Positions 1 through 11,955 of a stretch of DNA of 64,000 nt are shown piece by piece; positions within the stretch are counted from its first letter, which is position 1, and each line of letters starts with the position of its first letter. The stretch spans positions 74,711,519 through 74,775,518 of the forward strand of contig NC_134103.1 in the NCBI RefSeq assembly GCF_000715075.1. The letters are read 5' to 3'. A model generated the notes under the pieces. It was not told where the DNA came from. It worked only from the letters and a program-made list of their open reading frames with translations, and did not search any database. The DNA comes from Nicotiana tabacum. Its lineage: Eukaryota > Streptophyta > Magnoliopsida > Solanales > Solanaceae. The position numbers were made by a program, and so were the translations under genes.

Positions 1-233
1 TAGAATTTTGAGGGTCCTCCTCAAAATTCTGCCCCAGTTTAAAAGCAATTCTTTGACTGTTCTGTGTATGACGATGTCGGCTGAACTTGCTTTAGAATTT
101 TGAGGTCCTCCTCAAAATTCTACCCCAGTTTTCTGATCATGGCAAAAATGAAGACTTTATTGAGTTGTAACCGAACCCACAAGGCTACCTACGTATCTCC
201 TCTTAAACGGTAATCAGGTCAAGCGTAGTTCAG
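1..233 (-). repeat. Element A 3' non-coding region with duplicated hairpin
   Basis: Just downstream of integrase (in element orientation) there are two copies of a hairpin 92 bp apart. Copy one has 12-bp perfect arms at 2-13 and 19-30 with a 5-nt loop; copy two has the same arms at 94-105 and 110-121 with a 4-nt loop. Each is followed by CCCCAGTTT on the plus strand. The region lies where a Tat/Ogre element has its 3' UTR and polypurine tract, but the 3' LTR boundary is not in the window. Confidence 0.7.
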
Positions 234-3200
234 TTACATCAAATGAAAAGATGTAAACAATCTAAACATAGTATATCTTGACTGCGCTGAGTTGATAGTT
301 TTTGGCCAAACTTCTCCGTCCATCTCTGCGAGTATGAGCACTCCTCCTGTTAGCACTCTGTGAATCATATAGGGCCCTTTCCAATTGGGTGAAAATTTCC
401 CTTTGGCTTCATCTTGATGCGGGAAGATCCGCTTTAGCACCAACTGCCCCGGTGTGAATTGTCTAGGCCTGACCCTTTTGTTGAAAGCTCTGGACATTCA
501 GTTCTGGTAAAGTTGACCGTGACATACTACGTTCATTCCTTTTCCGTCAATGAGAGCCAGTTGCTCATAACGACTTCATATCCATTCTGCATCACTGAGT
601 TCAGCCTCTTGTATGATTCTCAAAGAAGGAATTTCTACTTCGGCGGGAATAACCGCTTCAGTGCCATAGACCAGCAAATAAGGAGTTGCCCCGGTCGATG
701 TGCGATCCATGGTACGATATCCAAGTAGGCCAAATGGTAACTTCTCGTGCCATTGTTTGTGATTATCTACCATCTTTCTTAATATCTTCTTAATGTTCTT
801 ATTGGCGGCCTCCACAGCTCCATTCTTTTGAGGCATGTATGCTGTGGAATTCTTATGCTTGATCTTGAAGGTTTCACACATAGATTTCATTAAGTCACTG
901 TTAAGGTTGGCGGCGTTGTCGGTGATGATGGATTCTAGCACCCCGAATCGACAGACAATACGATCCCTAACGAAATCTGCGACGAACGTTTTAGTTACAA
1001 CCTTGTAAGATGCGGCTTCAACCCATTTTGTGAAATAGTCTATGGCTACTAGAATGAACCTGTGCCCATTTGAAGCGGCGGGTTCGATTGGACCGATGAC
1101 ATTCATCCCTCAAGCGCAGAAAGGCCAAGGTGCACTTGTTGCATTGAGTTCATTGGGTGGCACTCATATCATATCCGCATGTACTTGGCATTGATGACAC
1201 TTTTGGACATACTTGATGCAGTCAGTTTCCATAGTCATCGAGAAATATCCTGTTCTTAATATCTTCTTAGCTAAAACAAAGCCATTCATGTGTGGTCCGC
1301 AAGTTCCGACATGTATCTCTTTGAACAATTTAGATGCTTCCTTGGCATCGACACACCGTAATAATCTTAGATCTGGAGTCATTCTGTACAAAATTCCTCC
1401 ACTTTGGAAGAAATATTTGGACAATCTTCGAAATGTGCATTTCTGAGTATGATTTGTATGCTCCGGGTACTCTCCTTTTGACAAGTAGTCTTTGATGTCA
1501 TGAAACCACGGATTCCCATCAGTTTCTTCTTCAATATGAGCACAATAAGTTGGCTGATTATGGATCCCTACTGGAATAGGATCGATGAAATTCTTGTCTG
1601 GTTGTTGTATCACGTAAGATAGAGTGGCCAATGCATCTGCGAACTCATTCTGGATTCTCAGAACAGGTTTGAATTCTATTTTTGTAAACCTCTTCATCAA
1701 CTCCTGTACGTAGTACAAATACGGCAATATTTTGGTATTCTTTTGTAGCCCATTCTCCTAAAACTTGATGTACCAAAAGGTCTGAATCTCCAATTACCAG
1801 CAATTCCTGAACGTTCATGTCAATGGCCAACTTGAGCCCCAAGACGCAAGCCTCATATTCTACCATATTATTGGTACACAGAAATCTAAGTTTTGCGGAT
1901 ACCGAATAATGTTAACCCGTCTCTGATACCAAAATAGCTCCAATACCTACTACATTTGAAGTTTTCACCTCCATCGAAAAACACTCTCCAACCGTCGTAT
2001 GTTTAGGTGATACCTTATCCTACGAATGATACCTCTTCATCGGCAAAATACATTTTCAATGGTTCGTATTCTCCGCCCATAGGATTTTCTGCCAGATTAT
2101 CCGCCAACGCTTGTCCCTTTACCGCTTTCTGAGTTACGTAGATGATGTCAAACTCACTCAGTAGTATCTGCCATTTTGCCAATTTTCCCGTAGGCATGGG
2201 TTTCTGGAAGATGTATTTTAACGGATCCATTCTTGATATGAGATATGTGGTGTAGGCACAGAAGTAGTGCCTCAACTTATGAGCTATCCACGTTAAAGTG
2301 CACCAGGTGCGCTCCAGCAAAGAGTATCGTGCTTCATAGGGTGTAAACTTCTTACTTAGATAGTATATGGCATGTTCCTTTCTTCCCGTCTCGTCGTGTT
2401 GTCCCAAGACACAACTGAAAGCCCCATCCAGTATAGATAAATAGAGTAGCAGAGGTCTCCCAGGTTCTGGTGGGACCAGAACAGGTGGTTTGGATAAATA
2501 TTCCCTGATCTTGTCAAGGCTTTCTGGCATTCTTCAGTCCAACTTGTTGCAGCGTCTTTCTTTAACATTTTGAAAATCGGTTCACAAATCACAGTTGATT
2601 GTGCTATGAAACGGGTGATGTAATTGAGACGCTCCAACAAACTCATCACATCTTTCTTGTTCTGTGGAGGTGGCAAATCTTGGATAGCCTTGACCTTTAA
2701 TGGGTCTAGCTCAATTCCTTGACGGCTGACGATGAACCCTAGCAGCTTTCCAGCAGGGACCTCGAAGGCACACTTTACGAGGTTCAGTTTCAGGTTGTAC
2801 CTTCGAAGTTGATCAAAGAATTTCCTCAAATATGCTATATGATCTGTGCTTCTTTTGGATTTGATGATGACGTCATCCACGTACACCTCTATCTCCTTGT
2901 GTATCATGTCGTGAAAAATGGTTGTCATGGCCCTCATATAAGTGGCTCCAGCATTCTTTAGGCCAGACGACATCATTTTGTAGCAATATACCCCCCATGG
3001 TGTAATAAAGGCTGTCTTTTCGGCATCCTCTTCTTCCATCCAGATCTGATGATATCCCGCGAAGCAATCTACAAAGGATTGGAGTTCATGCTAGGCACAG
3101 TTATCGATCAGTATGTGTATATTGGGCAACGAGAAATTATTTTTGGGACTTGCTCTGTTTAAGTCCCGATAGTCGACACACACTATGACCTTCCCATCTT

Positions 3201-4965
3201 TCTTTGGAACAGGCACAATGTTAGCCAACTAGGTCGGATATTCAACCACTCTGAGAACCTTGGCATTGATCTGCTTGGTGACTTCCTCCTTTATTTTCAG
3301 ACTCATATCTGGCTTGAATTTTCTGAGCCTCTGCTTTACAGGCGAACACATAGGGTTGGTAGGTAGTTTATGAGCCACTATGGACGTGCTCAAAACGGTC
3401 GTATCATCATAGGACCATGCAAAGATATCCTCATACTCCTTCAAGAACCAGACATACTATGCCTTCTCTGATGGAGATAGGTGAATGCTTACACGTGTTT
3501 CCTTGGTTGTTTCGGAGTCTCCCAAATTAACTGTTTCAGTCTCATCCAAATTGGACTTAGGCTTGTTTTCAAAGTTTTCCACTTCTCTGACAATTTCCTC
3601 GGGTACTATATCCTCTTCCAGATCCTCTGAATCATTATCCTTATGTTGCGTTGTCTCATTACATGTCACAGTCGTAAGTTCATCGGGATAGGTAATAATA
3701 ATGCTGTAGAGAAAAACGTAAAGAATAATAATAAATACTAAAAATAACAATGCATTAGATAAATATTGAAAATGTCAAACAAGTACGGCTCGATGACCCG
3801 AGCAATTCTTTCAAACAAAACATGCTTATAACAAAATACTAAAAATGTCTTAAATGCTCATAAAATTGCTTTTAAAATAAATGATGCTAATTGCCAAGCT
3901 ACCCAGGAACTCGACGGGCCCTTGATGGTGCAGCACTCCAGTTCTTGAGAATAGCTCCCTTCTCCATGGTCTGAATAATGAGGCTTCATCCTCCTCCTCC
4001 TCCTCAACTATCGCACAACAATCCATGTCTTCATCATCTAGAAACAGATTCCTTATACCAGCTAGAACTTCATCTTCTTCGGACTCCCACATCATGTCAG
4101 CTTGATGAAATGACTGGCTCAAATGTGGTATTGGTTGCTCTAGAGGGTAATAAGGACCACGCCATGGTGGCGACCAATTCTGATACTCGTACCAGGTGTA
4201 TTCATACCCAAGCCCAAAAGTTGTGCCGTGACGTTTTAGCTGTATCGGTTTGGTGATCCCCTGGAGATTCTTACCGAGACCTTTGCCAGGTTCATACCTT
4301 GTCCATGCCAATATGCCTTCTATCTTACTGCTCCACCATTTGTCTTCTTAAATTGGGTTGACGCGCTCGATACGATGGTATGTTTCTCCCCCCAACTTCC
4401 TGCTATTCTCAATGACCGGAACAGTTTGATTGGTGTAAATGGGATTACTCCCGTACCCATGGATTATCACTTCCTGATGGTTCCACTCAAACTTCACGAC
4501 CTAATGTAGAGTAGAAGCTACGGCTCCAGCGGCGTGTATCTAAGGTCGTCCCAACAATAGGTTATATGTAGCAGATATGTCCAACACTTGAAACTCAACA
4601 TCAAACCAGGTTGGGCCCATCTATAGGCTGAGGTTGGTCTCCCCAATTGTGGCCCTTTGAGACCCATCAAATGCTTTCACATTCAAACTTCCTGCTCGTA
4701 TCTCGTGCAGACCTTTACTCAATCTTTTCAAAGTAGTTAGTGGACAAATGTTGAGACTCGAACCCCCATCTATCAGGACTCTGGCAATGAACTTGTCTTC
4801 AAACTGCACTGTGATATGCAGTGCCCTGTTGTGACTTAATCCTTCTGGTGGCAGCTCAATCTCATGAAAAGTGGTCTTGTGAATTTCCAACACTTGCCCT
4901 CCCATGTTGGCCATCTCTCCACTGGTGATGTTGTTGGGTACATAGGCTTCGTTCAACACCTTCAT
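234..4965 (-). pseudogene. Element A pol (protease, G-patch, RT, RNase H, aRNase H, integrase), degenerate
   Basis: Domains on the minus strand: protease 4621-4965 with the active-site string LIDGGSSLN; G-patch about 4230-4311 with the YEPGKGLGKNL core; RT about 2700-3444 with the YVDD catalytic motif at 2872-2883; RNase H about 2015-2530; second archaeal-type RNase H 1645-1866 (motifs EYEACVLGL and IGDSDL); integrase zinc-binding region near 1164-1330; integrase core 576-1106 with the D, D, E residues in AIDYFTKW, IITDNA and GAVEAANK; integrase C-terminal part 234-497. In-frame stops occur (for example near 3229 and 3091) and the frame shifts between segments, so no full polyprotein can be made. 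Gag is absent: the protease end abuts the LTR. Confidence 0.85.
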
Positions 4966-4977
4966 CAGGTTTCGACA

Positions 4978-7900
4978 TGTGACAACTCTTTTAAAGGAGG
5001 CATTAAAAGAGGAGACTCGCCACCTAACGGTTTAAGGTGCGTTAGGGCACCTATTCGCATATAACTCAGGTTTGACTAGTTTGCATCACCAGAGATCGGG
5101 TAAGGGCTCAAAATTACTTTGAAGAGAAGGTGTTAGGCACTCTTCGAGGTCCACAACTGTGGGTCCCAGCTGAACTTGAATTATATAAATTAGTCGGATA
5201 AAGACAGAGAAAGCAAGAAGTTTGAGAAATTTTATTATTAAAAGGCTTTGAGGAAATATAAACACTTGATTCAAAGATAAAAAGGGAATAAGATGGGGGA
5301 TCCTAAGTTTTTTAGCCTAAAGGATCACCCCATGCAACATAAATAATACTTCGTAACTCCCTCAAGATGGGGTGTTACTCGTATTATTCCGCGGGCACAG
5401 AATATCATCTCCTGCTACCCGATTACTATATTTAAGTTATTACCTAAAGTGCACTAGTTGATTCTAAATCGTGCCTTATGCGTGCGCTACCCGTCCCATG
5501 CCTATGGTCCAGGAGGCATTTGAACCTCTATTTTTGGGTGGTTCTAGACTTGACTTAGGATGCTCAAAAATATTAAAACTAGGCGACAATTCAAAACAAA
5601 TAAGACTGCACTTAAGGACAGTTAAAAGGCTCAAGTTAGCCTCCGCAGTTAGACAGCAAATGCACGCAAACAGATTTTTACGTTAGGCATTAGATAGTTT
5701 CAGAATTTAGGAAGATTGAAGTCATTAAGCTCTATAGACATGGTTTCTATACGATCTGATCCAAATGTGCAAACAATCTCAGATGCAGGGCACCACTTTA
5801 GACCTATGATTTCTAAATTATCAGTTTGAGAGTATCTGATACTGCTAAGTTATTTATTGAGATTGCAGATTGTAAGTTAATAAAACCTATAGCATGATCT
5901 CTAAGTGTTTTATACAGTAAGGGACAGTAAAAATTATTGGAAATGCTCAGAATTTGCTCATGCTTTCTAATAGTGGCATGGCTAAGCAGTAAACAACGTT
6001 TGAAGAGTCCAGTATCAGCACTTTAGATCGAGTAGTAATACCCTATAGGCAGGATTTCTAAAGATTGGCGATTGGAACCGATTTTTTATATTTACCTCCT
6101 ATAGGCATGTTTTCTAGGTGCAATAGCGAATTAAATAATTAAAATTTCTATAGGCATGATATCAAATGAACATGGTGCAGTTATACAAATTGAAGGACAA
6201 TTATTGGCATTTATTTCCTATAGGCATGCTGTTTAGCGACACATAGCAGTAGACATGGGATAAATAAAGCACTTATGCTTTGATAGCATACAAGTTGTGT
6301 GAGTGTGTGATTTTCCTAATGGCATAATTTCTAATAGTCTACACAGAGAGTGAACGACACATATAGCAAACACATCATTAAGTCCAATAGGCATGTTATC
6401 TACCCATCACATATGAATATTAAATCTACCTCATTCCCTTTTACTATCAACCCTAATTGTTTGTACAAAGATTATTATAGGCCCAATAGTGTGTAAAATA
6501 GCAATGTCACATAACAGTGAACAGGCCCACGGTAGGCTTAAATAAAAACCCAGCATTGCCTGGGCCTTCAACATCTCCTACAGCATACCCAGGCCTTCAA
6601 TAGAGAGTCGGTTTCAATACATGACTCAAGGGTCCATAGAAGGATCCAAACCAATTTACTTAACCACAACACCAAGTGTTGCACCACTTGAAATAACCAA
6701 ATTCAGACACACAGTACATGACAGGGGGAAATAGAATAGTAGCAACAATTTTGGAGGTTGAGGGAATGACTAAGGACCAAGCCCTAGTGTGTCAGAGATC
6801 ACAAGAGTCTCAATTGGACCCCGAACAGTGCTCACACTAGGGAGGTCGACAACAGAACCTAGATAGCCTTGACTTTCAGCCGGCTAAGAATGAGAATTCA
6901 GAATAGCATGAGTGGTAAATAAGGAGAGTGGATAGTGATAGAGGGACAAAAATTAAGTACTACACCAAGTTAAGCATATAGAGCAACTAATCTCGCAGGC
7001 CAGCAGGTTCAGCAAGACAGCAAAGCACCACATAGATAGTCTCATATTGAAAGAAATTGGGGAAGCAACAAGTTTGCAAGATATACATAGATTATCATTC
7101 ATGACATTAAACCAATTGAGACCTAAGAAGTTTGGATCAAGCTAAGCATGCATCTTAGGGTCATACTTATCAATATTTAGACATTGTGATAAACACTGAA
7201 GAGGCAAGACATTAAAAACAGACTGGAAAAACATATTAGCATGGGAGCAAGATCATAGTTGAGGCAGAAATGAATGTTTATCTTAACATACTAAGTGATG
7301 CTAAGGAAAACATGTTTAGAGTGGACCTTAAAGCAGTGTTCTATATAGTTGTGGCTAGTACACAAAGAACAGTCAATCAGACACAAAACTCAGCACTAAA
7401 TGATTCATAGAGGGAGATTTCCATAGAGTTGTAGTAGTATCTAAAGCAAGGTATGAAGAAACTCTATAACTAACAACATATAGTCGCAACACTCAGATTT
7501 AGATCAAAATAGGCATGCATTGAATCTTAAAACAAAAACATATACAGATGCTAGAGGTACAGGACTGATTCCAGAAGAAAACAAAAAACCAACATAGAAG
7601 TGCAGACCAGCCTAACACGAACTAAGGACAAAGCAGTAAACTATCTCATGCATTCAACGATCATAGGATGACAAAAGAGTATCGAGCATTATCATAATAG
7701 TGCTATATCAGGGATTCACAAAATAAATCATACTCATATAATTCGAACACATATAAGTATGCAAAAGGAAAGAAAGAAAATTAACATTGCAGGGGTTAAA
7801 GCACTAACCAGTAGCAAATATTATACGAACAGCTCCGACGCTTCAGAGTTCACAAGAGCCTCGAGAAGGGCTCCGAGCAGTGCTTGCACCGAAGGAGGTC

Positions 7901-9358
7901 GTTTAATAGTCTTGGCTTTCAGCCGGCCCAGAATTTCACAGAATATTCAAGTGTAACAGAGTGAATGAGTAACTGAAAGGAGGAGAATAATGAGAATAAT
8001 AGCAGTGATTAGGAGATTCCCCGGTCTCCTCAAGGGGTTTTAGGGGAGGGGTTTATATAGTGTAGAAATCAACCAAGTAAACATGGAAAATAAATTATTC
8101 AAATGCAAATAAGGAAAGATATACTATAGTCAATTAGAATCGGTTATTTTTAGGGCATGAACAGAGGGGTTTAGTAAATCAACCGGGAATAACAACTATC
8201 ACGCAAATAATACTAAAAATAAAGAAATACAGAAGATTAAACAGAGAATAAGAAAAATATCATACCAAAAATCATTTAGAGTCAGATTTAGGGAAAAATA
8301 AAGTAGAAAATAGGAAAAGAATAGTCAAACACGGAAAAGGAAAAGTATCAATCAATCGAAAAATCAGTAAAGAAAAAAAAAAGAAAAGTCTCAAACCCTA
8401 GTTGGGACTGACGACTTGAATCGAACCAATAATGCAAGAATCGTTCAATATAACATGCATATAGACGAAAAATCATCCAGATCCTTACAGAATCAAAGTA
8501 AATCGGTCCGTTCTTGAGAAGTAGTTCTTGCAAAAAAAAGGGCAAGAACTAAGAAACACCGGGCAAGAACTAAGTAACACCGTAAACATGCGTATAATTA
8601 TAGAGTATCACAAAATAGGTAAGTAGATCATGGATTGATTCCATGTTTGAGTCGGAATTGAAGAGCATTAAGGGTTACGACGGCTAGGGTTTAATCAGAG
8701 AAGAAGAGAGATGAGAGAGTTTAGGGGCGACGGGTTTAGGAAATGGGGTTAGGGTTTGGGTGATGGGTAGTTAATTAAAACGGGGGAATGGCTAGGGGCC
8801 GTTGATCATTTGAGATCAACGGCCAGGATTAGAGGAGAAGCGGGCAGGTTGCGGACTGGGTACCGACCGGGTTATAACTAAGGGGTCGTTTGGTCTTGGG
8901 CCAAGGGTTGGGCTAAAGATATTGGGCCAATTTGGTTCAGAAAATTAGTTTAAAGCTAGGCTATTATTTAAATACACGAAAATACTTTATAAAAATGCTT
9001 GACAAATAAGTAAAATTATTATTTATACACTGAAGTGCTTAACAATAATAACTTTGTATTATAAAAATATAAAATACTTTTTTGACACAAGTAATATAAA
9101 TAAAGAGCATTTATGTACAAATATAGGTTATTACTGCAAAATTGCGAAAATAGTAACTTTAAGTAGTTAAGTCATCATCAAATACTTTGAAGGAGTAATT
9201 AATAATTATTCAAGTAATCAATTTAACAGCTCTAAAAATTATGAAAAATTATAGAAAATGCTTGTATAGGTTTGTCAACTAAATGATGATGCAAATATGC
9301 CATGTTGAAAGTATATATGCATTTTTAGAAAATATGAGAGAAAAATGAGGTATCAACA
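4978..9358 (-). repeat. Element A 5' LTR, about 4.4 kb
   Basis: On the minus strand it begins TGTTGATACCTC at 9358 and ends near 4978 in a segment resembling the conserved 3' end of Tat/Ogre LTRs (GGTGGCGAGTC region around 5010-5025). LTRs above 4 kb are usual for this lineage. A TATA box candidate, TATATAA on the minus strand, lies at about 8052-8059, so transcription would run towards 4978. The LTR holds a dispersed motif around CTATAGGCATG (5735-6400) and a diverged internal duplication (6793-6920 and 7844-7960). The left boundary is uncertain by about 10 bp because the primer-binding site is missing and the LTR runs straight into protease sequence. No host gene was seen inside. Confidence 0.75.
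8052..8059 (-). promoter_or_regulatory. TATA-box candidate in element A LTR
   Basis: The minus strand reads CACTATATAAACCCC here, a good plant TATA context. It lies inside the LTR, about 1.3 kb from its 5' end, and would drive the element transcript towards lower coordinates. No transcript evidence is available. Confidence 0.45.
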
Positions 9359-9360
9359 CC

Positions 9361-9985
9361 TGCCTTACCACGGGGTAGAGTGGATCGATGTTCAATTTGT
9401 GTGTGGCGATCTCCTTTGGGAAACCTGGCATATCTGCATGGCTAAAAGAAAATAAGTCTGTGTTAGCAGTTAAAAATTCGCGAAACTTACCTGGTTCCTA
9501 AAGTTTGTAGCCTATGTAAGCTTTCTTGTTGTGGTCGTTGCTGTCTAATTGAACGGGGTCGAGGTCCTCTATGGTCGATCCTGCGGCCTCGACCATATCG
9601 GGGTCTCTGATGACGTCTTCACTGTTATCGCATTCCGACCTCGACCCTGTTGATTGCTATGCCTATTTTTCTTTATCCTTTGTTTGTTGGGTGGCCGTAC
9701 AGTCTAGGGCAATGCGAGAGCATTTCTGGGATGTGCGTTTCTCCCCTCGTATATTAAATATTCCCCTTGGGTTTGGGAATATGATGATTTGGTACAAGCT
9801 GAAGGGGATAGTTCTCATGGTGTGTATCCATGGTCGCCCTATTATGGCATTGTATGATGTGTCCTGGTCCAAGATGTGGAAAGTAGTCTCTAGAGTGACG
9901 CCACCTGCTAGGATGAGGAGTGTGATCTCATCGGATGTTCACTCAACTGCATTGTTAAAGCCGGTTAGTGTGATGCAGCGTGGCA
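9361..9985 (-). pseudogene. Element B protease and N-terminal RT remnant
   Basis: The minus-strand reading contains the post-active-site part of a retroviral-type protease (DQDTSYNAIIGRPWIH at about 9825-9872), followed at 9361-9480 by the linker that precedes the RT palm. The region that should carry the catalytic Asp-x-Gly-Ser motif is not readable between the end of gag (about 9986-10010) and this block, suggesting a deletion. Stops interrupt the frame. RT is cut at 9359 by element A. Confidence 0.65.
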
Positions 9986-11818
9986 CTATCTTGTCCTCGA
10001 GTTATCGATCATAGTGAGGGAAGCCAAACTGCTGGTATCTGATTTATCGAAGATGATAGTTTCTTCGAGTTCATCATACCGTTCGTGGGTGATCGACCGT
10101 TTGAACTTGTGGGTTGTGGTGAACTTCACACTGTTGATGGAAAAGTCATCCCCGCCACCAATCATCATGTAGATGGTGCGGGATGGCGAGGGCAGTTTCG
10201 GCGGCCCTTGATATTGTTCACGTCCCCTCGCAAAGTTGGTCCTTCCCCGATCGTTCAGCAATTCTTTGAGGTGTCCCTCTCGCAGCAAGTTTACGACCTC
10301 CTGTCTTAGGGCGATGTAATCTTCGATTTTGTGTCCTCGCTCTTGATGGAACTCGCAGAGGGCATTTGATTTTCTAGTATTCGGGTATGACCTCTTCTTT
10401 TGTGGCCACTTCACCTTTGGTCCGAACTTCTCCAAGGCATAGACTATCTCTGTAGGTGACACGTAAAAATTATAAGCGGATAGTAAAGGGGGCATACCTC
10501 TCTCATTCCGATGAGTCCCTATTCTTGATCGGGGTGGGCCTTCTTTATGGCGGGATGATGACACTGCAGTGGTTCTAACATATGGGAGATGTCGTTCTCG
10601 ATTTGGTCGTGTGGCCGCGGGATCTCTTCTGATATCATTTCTTCTATCTTTTTTGGATTCTGCTTGCACCAAGGTCTGTCGATGGGTCGGCCCATTGAGG
10701 TCGTCTTCATCTGCTCGAACTTCGGCGCAATAAGTGTTATGTATCTCGTCCCAAGTAGTTGGGGGATACTTCATAAGTCAACTTAATAATTTTTTTGTCG
10801 CCCTTGAACCATTTCTGCTCAACCCGTTTTAAAAAGCTGCTACCGCCATTCCTTCCGATACATGTGGCAAGGTCATCCTTACTCGGTTAAAACGGGCGAG
10901 AAAATCCCTCCGCCCCTCTCTTGGAGAATGTTTAATAGCAAAGATGTCGTTTACTCTAGCCTCGGCCTTCTTGGCCCCGGCATGGGCCGTTACGAACTTA
11001 TCGGTCATTTCCTCAAAGGTTTCGATGAAACGTGTAGGCAGTTGCGAATACCAGGTTAATGTGCCTCCCGTGTGGGTTTCGCCGAATTTCTTTAGCAGAA
11101 TGAAGGATACTTGTTCCTTGACGAGGTCATTGCCTTTCACGGCGGTAACGTAGTGGGTCACATGATCTTCGGGGTCGGTTGTGCCACCGTATATTTTCAG
11201 ATATGACAGCATCTTAAAGGTCTTTGGTATGGCATGTGGGGAAGCACTATCACTGTACGGCTGCTCGACGAACCGACTGGCATCTCCCTTCGGCAATAGC
11301 TTAAGGGCGCCCGATATTTTATCGACCCTTTCTTCGGGGTCTCTCATTTGGTCCCGAAGTACCTTGTTTTCGTTTTCCATTTCCTCCATCCTTTTCAGAA
11401 TGGCCGTGAGAGTGTCGTCACCTGCATTATTAACAACATTGTGAGTAATACCTGTCGTCGTGGGAGGAGGAGGGGGTTGATCATGTTGCTCGTCCACTGG
11501 TGGCATAACGCAAGTTCTCGCATTTTCTGCGGCTGCATCCCGAACGGGCTTATGGAGGATGGTGGTCAATGTATCAGTTAGCCAGGCCTCAAGAAGCTTC
11601 TTTACTGCTGGTGGTGCCTTATCTACCATGGATGTGGAGGCTGCCTTACAAAGAGATATTGTGATGTTGCAGTGGGGAGGAGGTGATCCACCTCGCCTAG
11701 GAGAGGCATTGGGCGTCGGGTCCTCGTCCATTGCTTTAGAGCTTTCATGGATGATGTTCATGAGGTTGGTTGGGAGGTCACTCATTATTCTCATTCTTTC
11801 TTCTCTAATACCTGCCAT
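9986..11818 (-). pseudogene. Element B gag
   Basis: Two long frames on the minus strand, 10829-11818 (329 codons) and 9986-10774 (262 codons), together make a gag polyprotein. The first holds the proline-rich N-terminus, a short coiled-coil-like stretch (KRMEEMENENKVLRDQMRD) and the retrotransposon gag core (FARFNRVRM near its end). The second contains the nucleocapsid-like segment CEFHQERGHKIEDY, in which the last Cys of the usual zinc-binding pattern is Tyr. A stop or frameshift near 10775-10830 separates the two. The start at 11818 lies about 130 nt inside the LTR edge, as expected for a leader. A run of T at about 11863-11876 lies in the leader. Confidence 0.75.
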
Positions 11819-11942
11819 ATTAGATCTATGTATGCAGAGAGAAAAAGGTTCTCGTTTTGGTTTTTTTTTTTTTTTACGTTAGTGACTAGTGTCGATTGTA
11901 GATCTAGAAGAAACTAAAAGACTTAACTAGAAGATCCCCACA

Positions 11943-11955
11943 GACGGCGCCAAAT
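11943..11955 (-). other. Element B primer-binding site region
   Basis: Directly inside the LTR (minus strand) the sequence reads ATTTGGCGCCGTCTG. TGGCGCC matches the 3' end of plant tRNAs that end in GGCGCCA and is the usual position of the minus-strand primer. I do not assign the tRNA identity. Confidence 0.6.

Larger units (their letters stand above)
1..9358 (-). mobile_element. Element A: Ty3/gypsy Tat/Ogre-like retrotransposon, 3' part beyond the left edge
   Basis: Reading on the minus strand (right to left) the order is long LTR, protease, G-patch, reverse transcriptase, RNase H, second RNase H, integrase, then a 3' non-coding region that continues off the window. A second, archaeal-type RNase H between RNase H and integrase is characteristic of the Tat lineage. 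The right end reads TG...on the minus strand at 9358, and element B coding sequence begins directly after it, so A is nested in B. The 3' LTR must lie left of position 1. Coding regions carry many stops and shifts, so the copy is inactive. Lineage is inferred from remembered family features, not from a search. Confidence 0.85.

Noticed and set aside
9571..10014. 147-codon plus-strand frame
   Set aside because: Lies opposite the element B protease/gag coding strand, which has clear retroelement motifs; it is an antisense shadow.
11559..11882. 107-codon plus-strand frame
   Set aside because: Antisense of element B gag.
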